DNA from: Trichopria drosophilae
Lineage: Eukaryota > Arthropoda > Insecta > Hymenoptera > Diapriidae
Length of the DNA stretch: 64,000 nt
Assembly (NCBI GenBank): GCA_030407085.1
Contig: CM059586.1
Coordinates: 89,215,501-89,279,500, forward strand
Reading direction: 5' to 3'
Both the position numbers and the translations under genes were made by a program. The notes under the pieces are model-generated. The model was given only the letters and a program-made list of their open reading frames with translations. It did no database searches and had not been told where the DNA came from. This document shows, piece after piece, positions 42,438 through 54,915 of the stretch (position 1 is its first letter; each line of letters begins with the position of its first letter).

Positions 42438-43247
42438 AATTTCTTTGATTTTCTCTTAAGAGAGCATACAAAATTGTTAGAATTGCACTTATGAAAATCA
42501 AATTTTGAAAATTCGATTGAGTAATTTTTACTACTTTCTTCTAAATCGATTTATGCGAATGAATTTTAATGGATAGTTAATTATTACAGGAGTACAAATT
42601 TAATGATTTTGAACCGAAAAAAAAATATTAGATGAAAATGCAACTGATATGAATGAAATCGAATCGGTTATTACTAATAGCAAGGTTGGGAGGTAAATGG
42701 TTTTGAATGGAAAAAAATATTTAAATGAAACAATCGTTCAAAAAATATCAAAAGGTTTGTTCTTTAGTAAGTTTTGAAAAGGAATTCAAAGATAGTATAT
42801 TTATAATAAAAATTGTAAAAAAAATGTTTGACTCAAAACAATTTTTTCCTCGAAAAGAAATGGAATTTTTTAAAATCCATGCGTAATTATTTGGGAAATA
42901 CGTTTTTTTTTGTTCATCAAACTTTTTTTAAAAGTTTAAATGAATTTATCGAATTTTAATGGGTCAAAGAAATTCGTTCTTCAGTAACTTTTGACGGCGG
43001 AAGTCAGTGGTGTTGGAATAAAGATGTAAAAAATTAATTTTTTAAATTTAAATTCTTTAAATCCATCCGTATTTTAAAAAAATGTTTTTTTATGTTCACT
43101 CAAATTTTTGAAATTTTTAAATCAATTTAGAAGAAAGGAGTAATGAAAAAAATCGAAATTAATAATTTCTGCGTCGAATTTTCAAAATTTCAGTTTCATA
43201 AAGGCAATTCTAACCATTTTTTATGCTCTCTTAAAAATCAAAGAAAT

Positions 43248-43322
43248 TTATCAAGAATTGACCGAGAATTTTCTCCAATATCGAAAAATCATGTATTGCA
43301 GAAAATTCTCTGCCAATTTTCG
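43248..43322. repeat. Conserved hairpin, copy 3 (opposite orientation)
   Basis: GAATTGACCGAGAATTTTCT and AGAAAATTCTCTGCCAATTT flank the complement of the same loop (CAATATCGAAAAATCATGTA). Confidence 0.7.
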
Positions 43323-43854
43323 TTAATTGTTTTGGATTCTTTTTAGAAGATAGTAAACGATGGTTAGAATTGCGTTTATGAAGCTAGAATTTAAAAAAAA
43401 TGAGCCAGAACTTTTTAATTTACATTTTTTAGCTTTGATTTAATTAATGGTACCCCTTTAAGATAGTCTAATCTACTCTAAAAGGTTTTAATTAATAAAT
43501 ATAAATTATTCCAACTTTTTCAGGTATTCTGCTAGATTTACAATTTAAAAAACACCATGATACTAGAAAATTACTACAATTTGAGTGTTTGCAATAATAT
43601 TTCCTTTCTATGTAACAAGATGCACCATAATGTAATAATATAAATAATTAGGAAAATTAATATATATATAAAATGTATAACCTTTTATTAATACAAAATC
43701 ATTAAAAAATGCGAAAGCCAATGAAACTGAATGAATCTCATTAATATAATAAGCACGATTTATATTTAGTGATTAAGAAAACCAATTCAAATCTATTGAT
43801 AGATATTCATTCAAAATCACTCAATGAATTTCAATTAATTTTCATTTTCTGGGA

Positions 43855-44400
43855 AAGTTAACTGTATCAAAAAATAATTAAGTTAAGTTAAAAGTTAACT
43901 CGTAATTTAGTTAATTGAAATAGAAATTAAGATAATTAATAATAAAGTTAACAATTACAAGTTAAAAGTTAAAAAGTTAAAACATTTTGAGTTCTGTCTG
44001 CACAGAACATATGTCCCAAATGTATTTATACGGTATTTCAGTTTTGCATGGCAGAAATGTTAAAAAAGTTAAATTGAACACTTAGAAAATCAAAAAATTA
44101 TTGATTAAATGTTAAAATGTTACTTAAAAAATTGAAAATTAAAAAGTTAAAAAGTTGAAAAGTTAAAAGTAAACTTAATTAAGTTAAGTTAAAAGTTAAC
44201 AATCTAAAAAGTAATTAAGTTAATTAGTTAATATTAATTATCTTTTTAACTTTTAACTTAACTTTTAACTTTTGAATTTCCTAGTTTATTATTAGTTAAC
44301 TTAACTTGTATTTCAATTAACTAAATCAAGAATTAACTTTTAACTTAACTTATAGTTATTTTTTTAATAGTTTAAAAAAAAAAGTTAACTTACCCAACCC
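43855..44400. repeat. TTAACTTTTAAC-rich low-complexity block
   Basis: Dozens of AAGTTAA/TTAACTT words in both senses, ending AAGTTAACTTACCCAACCC at 44400. Similar blocks are at 39798-39905 and 47571-47660. Confidence 0.75.
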
Positions 44401-44847
44401 TGACGAATTCTATTGCCTGATTTAAATCAAACAATCAATATTTTTTTACTATTTTGTGTTGCAGAGTAAAATAATTTTCTGATATTGCGTAATAATAAGA
44501 AAGAATGTCAGGTAGTTGGAAAACACTATTGAGAAATTTTCAGTAAATACATTCTTATAAAAAATGACTCCCTTTCATATTTTTTATATTAATATGACCT
44601 ATTAAAAGAACATTGATTTTACATTGTCGGGTGGCTCTGTATTCATATTTCAAACTTTAATTCATGACTTTTTAGAATACATCGTTATATACATTTTTGT
44701 TTTTACAAGAACAAATATAATTAGCCGAGTTACAGATGACATTTTCATAAATAAGAAATATCTTCCGATTGACAGAAAATAAAAAGAATTTTAAAATAAC
44801 TATAAAATTGAAAAGAAATATAATAATGGAACACAATCATAAAAGAT

Positions 44848-45064
44848 CGTAAAAGACTACATCAAGAATAAATCTTGTATGAACGAAGTAATGTATTTCA
44901 ACCATTTCTGAAACGATTTCAATTACCTAATATCATAAACAGATCTGTCTTTGTACTTGAAAATATTGTACAGTTTGTAAGGTAATATGGATTGAGTTAA
45001 ATGCAATTTCAAATTCAGTATAGTGACAAATACTGAAACATACTAAGAATTTTAAGATTGTTCG
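44848..45064. repeat. Dispersed repeat, copy 1 (pairs with 47296-47503)
   Basis: Shares AGAATAAATCTTGT, CAACCATTTCT and AACGATTTCAATTACCTAAT with 47296-47503 over about 215 bp in the same orientation. Confidence 0.75.
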
Positions 45065-45254
45065 ATTCGTGTCTAATCGAAGCAAGTCTCTTGTTGAGGG
45101 ATTCGAGTTGATTTTTTCTAATCCCTTCCAATTCAAAAATAGTATTATGATAATATTTTAATGTTATTTTTAAGGATTAAAAAATTGCACATATTCAAAA
45201 ACATTAAAATGAATCCATTTTCGTTTACTGGGAATATTAGAGAAATATTTATAA

Positions 45255-45479
45255 TTGAATTTGTTATTTAATAGTATTCTTCTTCCAATTATTAATAAAA
45301 CAATTTTCAAAAAAAGTAGTAAATACACAGCGATAACAAATTTTAACAAATTGCCTAATAAACTAAAAAATTTAGAAATTACAACACTTTCAGCTAAAAA
45401 ATCGTTTAAAAAACTATTAAGGATAAATGTTTTTGTACATAATTTTTGTTATCAGATAATCGATAATAGTATTAAATAA
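45255..45479 (+). pseudogene. C-terminal tail of a LINE-type reverse transcriptase (fragment)
   Basis: KYTAITNFNKLPNKLKNLE followed by SAKKSFKKLLR has the FN.LP..LK.....FKK.L pattern common at the C-terminus of non-LTR retrotransposon polymerases. No RT core is found upstream; the AT-rich frame could also be chance. The end CTGGG-type border of another element (TTTTCGTTTACTGGG) lies just left, at 45220-45235. Confidence 0.4.
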
Positions 45480-48400
45480 ATAAATGGTTTGGTTAGAATT
45501 TTTGCATTTTAGTTCTAGTTATATATTGTAAGTTTAGTTACATACTGTAGTTTTTTAATTTTAGTTTTATAGTATTTAGATTAAGTCTTTTGGGCCTGTG
45601 TGCTGATATTTATTTATCTCTGCAGGATATATTTGTATATTTTTTATATATAGATATATTGTACAAATATTGTATATGGGCATTGTTCTAGAATTTTTAA
45701 ACTTTATGTTGTCGCTCATTATGATACCTTAAAAATTTTAAATATAACTTTGCAACACGACAGATCAACAAATTTTTGTTCGATTTACATGTAATAAGTG
45801 TTTATTACTAATTACAGATATGTAGAAAACAATGAGAGTAAATAAAAGTAGTGAATTTGCCTGTTTTTGGTGCGCGACACTCACTACATTTTTTCAGTTT
45901 TAACACTGAAACTTTTTGCACCTTTTTTTTATGGTCTGTGGTTTTTTGTGGAAGTATTTGGGGATGTAAACAAATGAAAAATCCTTAACTTAATGATGTG
46001 CCTCACTGAGGAATAAAATTATATACCTTCAAACTTGCGAGATAACTTTTTTTTATAGTTGACAATTTAGCAATCAACCTTAGATAATTTTGTTCACATT
46101 GGTTTTTAAGAAACCACACAACAGGGGTACATTACCTATATGATAAGAAGTAATTTGAGCCTTTGCTCGATTGTGTGTGCCACCTATACATAAAAAATGC
46201 GACCACGTCAAACTTTAAATTTCCAAGCGAAACTCACTTTGAAAAATCAAATTATTTAATGGCACATCTACAATTTAGCTTCTAAGTACTTTGGAATCAT
46301 TGTGATCTTTTCTCCTATGTTATTAAAGTATTTATAAATTTTGTGTTTTTTTAATACAACAAAAAACACAATTTTTGACAATAATAAAATGATTATTCTT
46401 TACAAATCGTTTTAATTTTTTAGTATCCTTAATGTTAAATCATGTATTTGGATTTCAAATTTTAATGAAAACTGACTTTGGATTTGTAATCAGTGGCCTC
46501 AAAAACCCTAACATATCAAATTTTATAAAAATCAAAGAAATTTTGTAAAAATAGTCCGCCATATTTAATCCATTATTTTAAATTTGAACTATTAACTAGA
46601 CGTTTAATTTTATATACTAGCTTCTAAAAATTAGCCCATAAGCAAAAGAGCTGAATTTTTTATGTATATTAAACGTTACAAAACTAAAAACTAATTTTAC
46701 GAGTAACGTAACATGTTACATTAAAAAAAAAACAATACATTGTGTATAAATGAGTGACGCAAGGTTCTTCCTGTCATTTGATCAATTCTAAAGCCAATAA
46801 AATTAATTTCATGAATGTGTCTAAAAAAAAAAAATGAAATTTTCTTCAACCTCAAAGTTTAAAAGTTCTAGAATAATGCCCATATACCTGAATAAATTGA
46901 TTTCAATTCAATTCAATTCCGCTGAAAATGGTAAATAACCAGTTATTATTGTTCACAGATTTGTTGTTTCAACTACGTTTAGTTATATATTTTACTCTTA
47001 AAATGAATTTCACTATAATCGGAAGAATATGTAATTCTGAAATAGAAGATATCGTAAACATTTGATTTAAACACATTAATTAAAAAATTGCTAAAATATT
47101 AAGAAAAATGGTGAAAATAACAATTTTTGTTTTTGTATATTTTTTATATATAGATATATATTGTACAAATATTGTATACACCTGAATAAAATTGAAATTA
47201 CTTTTTATTGAGTTTTATTAAGACGAGAAAATAACCAAAACTATAACCGATAGTAATTATACTTATACTGAAACTAGTTGATGCTAATAATTAAAAATGT
47301 AAAAGACTACGTCGAGAATAAATCTTGTGTGAACAAAGTATTACACTTCAACCATTTCTTAAACGATTTCAATTACCTAATACCGTAAACAGATCTGTTT
47401 TTGTACTTAAAAATATTGTAAAGTTTATAAAATAATACGAAATAAAATTCAGTATAATGACAAATACGGAAACGTACTAAAAATTTTAAGATCGTTCAAA
47501 ATCTGTTTGTCATGGTTCTAATAATTAATAAATCTATTGGATTTATTTATTTAAGTAAATTAGACAATTAGTTAAAAAATTAAAAGTAAACTTAATTAAG
47601 TTACGATCTAAAAAGTAATTAACTTAATTTAATATTAATTAACTTTTTAATTTTTTACTACTCAATCCTGGTGATTATATTTTTTAATCGGACTCTTGAT
47701 TAATTTGGTCATAAAAGAAATTCTTAGATAAGTACTACAGTATGTTTTTAGCATCGCAGATAAGAATCACATCTGCTATACGAGTTGCACGTAAAAAATA
47801 TATCTGCGTCAAATTCCTGAAATAAATATCAATAAAACGAAATATGTTGTAGAAAACCAAATTAGAATTGGTTTTCCGATATCCAAATTTCAAAAAAAAT
47901 ACAACAGGGGAAAGAAATGAGTAGTTGTTAGAAAAACGCAATTTATTTTCTATTTAAATTACGATTCTTAATTAAAAGAAATATACAAGCAAAATATGTC
48001 CATTCGTTATTATTATACAATATGTAGAAAACATAGTCGCACGTTGAATGAACATTATTTTGTACAATTTTCAAGTTTTCCTGAAAACTTGAAAGATCTT
48101 GTTTCGCGACGATGCGTACAATTACAATATGCTGTTTAAATCTAGTTTTCCTTATCTCGTCAGTCTTAATTCATACCAGCACAGAACTTTTATAAGAAAA
48201 TACTTTAATGCGATAAAACATATTCTAAACTAAATAATGTAACAGCATTAAACAATTTTGAAAAGAATCGCGTTTATGAAAGTTTCAAAGAATTAGCAGA
48301 ACTGATTCGTAATTGCCTGACAGAAATCATGAATTTAAGTCGATGGTAAAACTATTACTCAATGACATTCTTCTCTTTATTGGTAAAACGTGTTAACAAT

Positions 48401-48545
48401 TTAGTCTGATAAACCGATTGCGACGCAAAGAGGAGGCGATGTACAGAGTTTTTACAACTAATACTTAAACGCTATTGGGGACAACGAAACGCCAACGCTA
48501 ATATACACAATGAAACTTACAATTATGGAATCGAGGGAAATAAAG
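45480..48545. other. Intergenic DNA and BAP18 3' UTR
   Basis: 46465-46510 is a copy of the GGGTC...AATCAG dispersed repeat. 47296-47503 is the second copy of the repeat at 44848. The words around 45640-45680 (ATATATAGATATATTGTAC) recur at 47145-47180. Minus-strand AATAAA signals lie at 48376-48381 and 47942-47947, both possible for BAP18. Nothing else recognised. Confidence 0.45.
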
Positions 48546-49902
48546 CTACGACGCTACCTCTTCCGTTGCACCTTCGAATTCCAGTTTAACCTGGCATTCT
48601 TCCGGAAGTCCTTCGACGTCGACTTCCGATTCAGGAGCGTTCAGCATATTTAAGGTAACTTCGGCAGATTTGTTCATTAGACTCGTCGTAGGAGTCGGTT
48701 GCTGCTGTTGCTTCTGCACCTGCGTTTGAGACACGCTCGCTTGGGACGTCGACGTCTGCGGCCTAATAGGAATGCCAGCTTCCTCGAATGCTTTCTTCTT
48801 CAATGTCGATCGTATTTGGGATCTAGAAAGAAACAGGAAAATAATGTTAATTTAATCGTTTCCTATTCTGACGCGGGAATTGAGCAACGGCCGTTGGCTC
48901 GGTGCTTTCAAACTTTCAACTTACACCGTACGCCCTTTGATGTGCTCGCTAATTTTGTTCAAATCTTCGCTGAATGTTTTCACCGAGTGACGGAGCATTT
49001 CAATTTCCTCGTCAGTCCATTTACTGTGGGTTAAATTGTCTCTAATCAAATTAAGTTGTTCGATGTTCGTTTCTTTACTGATAATTACAAATGTTCTATC
49101 GTTAAGTTCGTGCAAAGTTACCCAATTCGTAACAATCAGTAAAAAAATGAACACATCGTTCTAAATGTTTGTAAACTGAGGTTAACTTTTTGAAAGTTGT
49201 CATTCGCAAAAATATTTAAACTTCTAATGGTCACGTGACCGGTTCGCGCGTAAACGAACTCCAGTAGGCGAGGAGAAATGTTGCGAAAAAAAGCAAATAA
49301 ACAAAAGATGCGAAAGTCAGTTACCCAGCTGGTGAATCCGTGGTTGGATGCAACTGCATCGTCAGCTCCCCGAGTTTGTTGAACGCGGCACCCGCCGCGG
49401 TGAAGATTTCACCGACCTGAAAAAACGTCAACAAATAAGAAAACACGCACTTGTTCACTACACAATTCCTACACTTCAAAATAATAATACACTTTATATT
49501 AATAAGAAAATACTAAATTTCCCGTGGAATCGTAAATATTTGTAAAATTATACGAGGCAGAAGATAAACATAACCTCAAAATGCGATTTTTTGAGAAGGA
49601 AGAAAAATGAAAGTTTAATTATTGGGGATATCCGGCAATGGACGGATGGCTGGTAACGATTTGTTGTTTTTTCGAGACGAAAAATTGATAAAAGTAGCCA
49701 ACCTAACCTTATTTCCTGTTGCAAACTCCATTTGGAAAATATTCGCGATAGAGACGCTTCGTGAGGACGCACGTGACTCGCAGGTAATACGACTGGAGGT
49801 GGAGGGGGGCGAGGGCTCGGGGGGCCATTTCTTGGCGGGAAAGTTGTGACAAAGCGGTACCGAAAAGACGCCCTTTGAACTCACCTTACTTGCGGAATTC
49901 AT
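48546..49902 (-). CDS. BAP18: BAP18 chromatin-complex subunit (SANT domain), four coding exons
   Basis: Family role: BAP18 (human C17orf49) is a small nuclear protein of MLL/SET1 and NURF-type chromatin complexes. Seen: exons 49885-49902 (six codons, MNSASK), 49325-49416, 48925-49023 and 48546-48822, joined in phase to 161 residues (human about 172). Residues 7-37 read VGEIFTAAGAAFNKLGELTM and on to HPTTDSPAG. The SANT part (38-75) reads KWTDEEIEMLRHSVKTFSED, then LNKISEHIKGRTVSQIRS, followed by TLKKKAFEEAGIP. The C-terminal half is Gln/Thr-rich (KQQQQPTPTT) and ends acidic. The open frame starting MFIFLLIV before the SANT part is intron read-through, not protein. Human-like exon order and the six-codon first exon support the model. 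Confidence 0.92.
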
Positions 49903-50435
49903 GGCAGGTAATTTCCTCGATGACGTTTGGTCGCTTGCGCTTCTATTCTAGCGCCCAGCACTATAGATGCGAATCCCAAAGTTGCGGCGTCGCCGATTTT
50001 CCTGCACGCTATTGCCATCTCGCGTCGGATTCGACACACCTTACGGATGATGCGGCAGAGGCGATCAGCTGATAACTCTTTTAAAATTTAATATTTTTAG
50101 TTTATTAACGGTATTTTTTTATTTTCTGTTCAATTCAATTGTTTTATTTGGTAAATTGTTGATATTGTAATAAATATTTCGATTCGAACCGAAAACTTCC
50201 GGGCGACATGGTTGCGTTGTTTGATGTGACAGGCGATCAAACAAACAAACAAGAATTAAAACGATTACAATATGTTTTATTTCGGTTTCTTGACCATCCC
50301 AACAAACGAAAAAGAATTAAAACGAATTAAATACGTTTTATTTCGGTTTCCTGACCATTTTCGTTGAAATTCTTTCGTACTAATACGATATAATCCGTGA
50401 ATAGAACATAAACATAACCTAAAAAATATTGACGA
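49903..50435. other. BAP18 upstream region
   Basis: GC-richer than its surroundings up to about 50070, which fits a promoter; no TATA box stands out. 50228-50340 contains two AAACGAATTAAA/ACGTTTTATTTCGGTTTC phrases (50264-50290 and 50318-50350), a short duplication. Confidence 0.45.
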
Positions 50436-51519
50436 CCCACCAAACGAAAATTCATTGAAGATCCATTGAATTTCATTCTCTGCATCACTTCTGAATTCGT
50501 TTTCTTAGCTTCTGCAATTAATTTCAATAAGAAAATGTGTTTCAATGATAGTTCATAAAAAGTTGTTCGATTTAATAATTTTAAATGGGAAACAGTGGAA
50601 TGAAGAAATGATTTCCTTGAATGAATTTCAATGGAAAAATAGTTATATTTGCCGCGAATGAATTTTAATGGATACTTAATTATTACAGGACAACAAATTT
50701 AATAATTTTCGAACAAAAATTAGATGAAAATGCAACTGATATGAATGAAATTGAATCGGTTATTACCAATAGCAAGGTTGGGAGGTAAATAATTTTGAAT
50801 GGAAATAAAATATTTAAATGAAACATTCGTTCAAAAAATACCAAAAAGTTGGTTCTTTAGTAATTTTTGAGGAGGAATTCAAAGATAGTATAATAAGAAT
50901 TGTAAAAAATTTGTTTGACCCACAAGTTTTTCCTTGAAAATTATTGGAATTTTTTAAAATCCACGCGTAATTATTTCGGAAATACGTTTTTCTGTTCACC
51001 AAACTTTTTTTAATTTTGTAAATTAACCCTTTAAGTCCCAAATGTGCACAATTTGCACATGGATTTCAGCATCGTTTTATATATAAAATAAAAATTAAAA
51101 AAAAAAATGGAAACATCTATATCCGACTAGTTTTGAGGTCGCTCTTTCGATTGGCGCTACTGAAATTTTCGAAAAATGACGTTTAAGACAGTTTTTTTTT
51201 TTACAAAAATACTGAAAAAAAAACGCGATTTTTTAGCTACAATTTTTTTTTAAATGCATTTTTAACTATGATACCGGTTTCAGATGACCTTCTAATCTGT
51301 CAGAAACGTGTTCCCGATTGTTTTACTTCAAAATTATACATTCACATATTTTGATTTATTTTGTTTTTCGTTTCAAAATGGCGTCCAATTTAGAAGAAAC
51401 TATTAATAACAAAATCGAAATAAATAATCATGGAATCGAATTTTCAAAATTTGAGTTTCAAAAAGGGAATTCTAATAATCTTTTATGCTCTCTTAAAAAA
51501 AATCAAAGAAATTTGTCGA

Positions 51520-51592
51520 GGATTGACCGAGAATTTTCTCCAATATCGAAAAATCATGTATTGCAGAAAATTCTCGGCCAATTTTCTTTAAT
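51520..51592. repeat. Conserved hairpin, copy 4
   Basis: GATTGACCGAGAATTTTCT and AGAAAATTCTCGGCCAATTT flank the loop CAATATCGAAAAATCATGTA, as in copy 3. Confidence 0.72.
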
Positions 51593-52256
51593 TGTTTTTG
51601 ATTCTTCTTAGAAGACGGTAAACAATGATTAGAATTAAAATTCAAAAGAAAACTAGATGCCTTCGACCCCGGTGCCTACAATTTTGTCTAAATTCGTATT
51701 GCAGTTCCCTGACGAAAGGCTGATGCTTCCGGGAATATTCCCATTTTAACACTGCCAGGAAAGAAGTTATCTTGTTCCTTAAATAGGGTGAATATGCCAA
51801 TGAATGGACGGTTAAGCATTTTTCACACTTTGATCGATTGTAACTTTTGAATTCTTTAATGAAAATTTAATTATGATACCACCATTAGAATCGTTAGACT
51901 CTGCTCTTTATGACCGTGTAGTTCAACAACCTTTGATTTTATTTAATTATTGACCTCGTCTTCATACGATTGTAAAAAAATCCTCTAAACCCCAATGAAT
52001 AGACGGGTTAAATGAAATGGGACGTTTTCAGTACCAGTTTTGGATGGCTTTAAAACTTTGCTTTGATTTTACAAAATAATAAACACTGGAAGATCAATAG
52101 TACTGTAAATATTGTTTTGAATGTTCAAAGAACATAAAAATATGTATTTTGTTGCATGTTGTGCATCATACATTCATAAGAAATAGAAATATGTAGAAAA
52201 TCGTCCATTCATTGGCATAATCACCCTATATTAAAATTGAAAATGAGCATTTTCAA

Positions 52257-52865
52257 AACTTCGACCCCGACCGCAGGTCAGCCGAAGCACTGATCAATGA
52301 GCACGTCTTGTTCACACTGATGCTTAAAAAACGCGGTTTAGTCGAGTTTTTGACTGGTCGGGTTGCAGGAAATACATTTTTTTACATGTGGGATACTTCG
52401 GTTTCCAATTTTTACGGCATTATCGTTGATTTTACGAAGAAATGAATATAACCTTTTTTGTAGAGAATTCGATGTTCTATATTTTTTGTTTTAAACATTT
52501 TTTTGTACGATTTGCATTTTTTTGTTAAAAAATGGAAAAACGTGTTTTTTGAGCGTTTTTTTGTTAAACCTCCCCATAATCTAGTATGCATTGTCTCCAA
52601 AAACTAATCAGATCTAAGTTTGGCCAAGAGAAACCCAAATCCGTTTGTACTTTTTAAATTCGTCCTGCCAGTCGCGAGATATCGCGTATACAAAATTTTG
52701 CCCACGGACGGACGTACAACCTAACGGACACCAATTTTTTTTATTGTTGCTTTGGGTTCCTTGGGGCCTGAAACGTCGACATTTGATGAAAAACTATAGT
52801 GTAATTTTTTGGCGGGAACTGACCAAACTCAATACTTCGCCAGACCTATGGTCTGGGTCGAAGTA
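52257..52865. mobile_element. Element with ACTTCGACCC inverted ends
   Basis: The left end is ACTTCGACCCCGACCGCAGG and the complement of the right end is ACTTCGACCCAGACCATAGG. A left-end relative is at 1803-1840 in the opposite sense. About 609 bp, no convincing frame. Confidence 0.65.
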
Positions 52866-53290
52866 ACAAAATTCAAAAAAAGAAAGACATAAGCCCTTTA
52901 TGAAGCCCGAATTAAAAAGAAAATGAGACAGAACTTTTTAATTTACATTTTTTAGCTTTGATTACTACTTAATGGTACCTGTTTAAGATAGTCTAATCTA
53001 CTCTAAAAGATTTTAATTAATAAATATAAATTGTTCCAACTTTTTTTGGTATTCTGCCAGATTTACACCTTGAAAAACACCATGGTACTAGAAAATTACT
53101 ACAATTTAAGTGTTTATAATATTTCCTTCCTATGTGTCAAAATGTACCCTAATATAATAATAAATAATTAGAAAAATTAATATATAAAATGCACAACCTT
53201 TTATTAATACAAAATCATGAAAAAATGCGAAAGCCATTGAAATTGACTGAATTTTAATAATATAATAAGCACGTACTGAAATCAATGATT

Positions 53291-53450
53291 TTAACCCTTA
53301 GTTCCGACGGCTATTTTAAAGCCTTTCCTCCGACTACCTGGGTCAAATATGTCCTGCCGCTTGAAAATGCTTACAGTTGTGCAATTTATAAAGTACAATT
53401 TTAATTTTCTTTGGGTCTAAAACGACCCTGGAGCCGGGATTAAGGGTTAA
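53291..53450. mobile_element. TTAA-flanked piggyBac-like MITE with known empty site
   Basis: TTAA (53291-53294), ends CCCTTAGTTCCG and complementary CCCTTAATCCCG, TTAA (53447-53450). The related element at 19410-19440 carries the same host sequence without the insertion (complement GAGTTTAAAACAATAG), so the TTAA duplication is directly visible. Confidence 0.85.
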
Positions 53451-53627
53451 AACAATAGAAAATCATTGGTTACAGCCTGTTGAATAGATTTCTATTTGTC
53501 TAATATAATAGATCTTTTCTAGTGATTAAGAAAACCAATTCAAATAATTCATGATTTGATCATTCATGAATGAAAAAGATTCACTCAAAATCACTTAATG
53601 AATTTCAATGAATTTTTGTTTACTGGG

Positions 53628-54268
53628 TAGCAGTTTTTACATGAAAGCACGAACTAAAATGTAATCATTTTCACCGGAACTAATTGTAAGTAATAATAAT
53701 ATATGTGAAGGTAAATGATGCCTGGCATGGGCGTAACATTTGTTTTTCTTTTTTCTTTATAATACAAATATATATAATAAAGCCGACGCATTAAAACGAA
53801 TTTTTCCGAATTCAAATATTCGGAAATTCACGTGAAAGTATTAAAACGATGAACTACGAATTAGGTTGTGACGTTTCTCAATTCGAAACGTCAAGAAACT
53901 GGATTGGAAACGTAATTTCTGAATTCGATCTTATTCTTTTTCGTTTGTTGGGGAGCTGTCAATACTTTATACCAAGACGCGAAATATAGGTTTTAATCTG
54001 GATTCTTTCCAAAAATTCATTAAATACACTCGTAATTACTTTTACATCTTTTTTATGTTTTATTTACGCAGATTTGTTCTTAAAATAAGAATGTTCTATT
54101 CAAAATTACAGAAAATGTTCTTTTAACCCATTAATAAGTTCTTAGAAATCAAGGAATATACAGGCATTGTTTTAGATTTTTTAAATTTTATTTTCAGACA
54201 TTTTTTATTTATATTTTTTAACAAATGTTAAGTGTACGAAAAATTCTGAACAAAATTTAGTGTATCTT
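53628..54268. other. Intergenic DNA
   Basis: Nothing recognised. Confidence 0.3.
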
Positions 54269-54915
54269 ATCGACCCAGGTCGATTCGTTTCTTAAGTCGA
54301 TTTAGAGCCAACTCGACCGTAATCGGTTAATATTCGGTCCAAATAAAGTCGACATTATCTATACAAAACCAATCGGTCAATTGTCGGTCAATGTTCCGTC
54401 AACTTTTTACACAAATCGACCGTCGGTTTTCGGTCAATTTTCTGAAATCGTACAATTAAATTTTAGATCACTTTTGACTCAATTAAAAAACTATTATTCG
54501 GTCAACCTCATAAATGTCAACTGAAAATCGACCAATGAAAATTTAGTGTCGACTAACGGTCGACTTTTTTCACATCGACCGATTATCGACTCAATAAAAA
54601 AATACTTTTCGATAAATTTTCGATGAACTTTGTAAGTCAGCTGAAAATCGATCGATTAAATTTTGGGTCAACTTATGGTCAACTTATACAAAATCGACCG
54701 ATAATAGACTCAATCAAAAAACCATTTTAGGTCAATTTTCGATCAACTTCGGAAAAGTCAACTGAAAATCGACTCATGAAAGTTTAGCGTCGACAATAAT
54801 AAAGAACCTTTCGGCAAAAATGTTTCCGGCACTCGGTCAATTTTCAGTCAATTTTGAATTAATTCTTTGCACAAATCAACCGTCGATTTTCGGTCGAATT
54901 TCGGGGGACTCGGGA
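54269..54915. repeat. Degenerate tandem array of TCGACCGATTATCGACTCAAT units
   Basis: Five or six units of about 110-125 bp built from CGGTCAATTTTCGATCAACTT, ATCGACCGATTATCGACTCA and AACTGAAAATCGAC words. The borders are GACCCAGGTCGATTCG at left and TTTCGGTCGAATTTC at right; no terminal inverted repeat is certain. No coding frame. Confidence 0.7.

Larger units (their letters stand above)
42130..43854. mobile_element. Rearranged CCCAG-family element with two hairpin cassettes
   Basis: 42137-42320 and 43380-43530 are inverted copies (AATAATTTATATTTATTAAT, AAAAAATGTAAATTAAAAAG). Two GGCAATTCTAACCA cassettes are present (42310-42490 and 43203-43380) in opposite senses. The right border TTTTCATTTTCTGGG stops at 43854. 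The left border is not intact. Confidence 0.6.
50436..53627. mobile_element. CCCAS-ended TIR element, inverted relative of 19280-21380, with nested insertions
   Basis: The left end CACCAAACGAAAATTCATTG (50438) and right end AATTTTTGTTTACTGGG (53627) bracket sequence that matches 19280-21380 in reverse order. Nested inside are a TTAA-flanked MITE (53291-53450), a 52257-52865 element with ACTTCGACCC ends and probably a TTAACCCTTTAAGTCCC insertion at 51022. One hairpin cassette is at 51470-51640. Confidence 0.7.

Noticed and set aside
48921..49154. A minus-strand protein beginning MFIFLLIVTNWVTL with a membrane-like start
   Set aside because: This start is intron sequence read through the acceptor at 49024. 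Only the part from KWTDEE on is exon 3 of BAP18.
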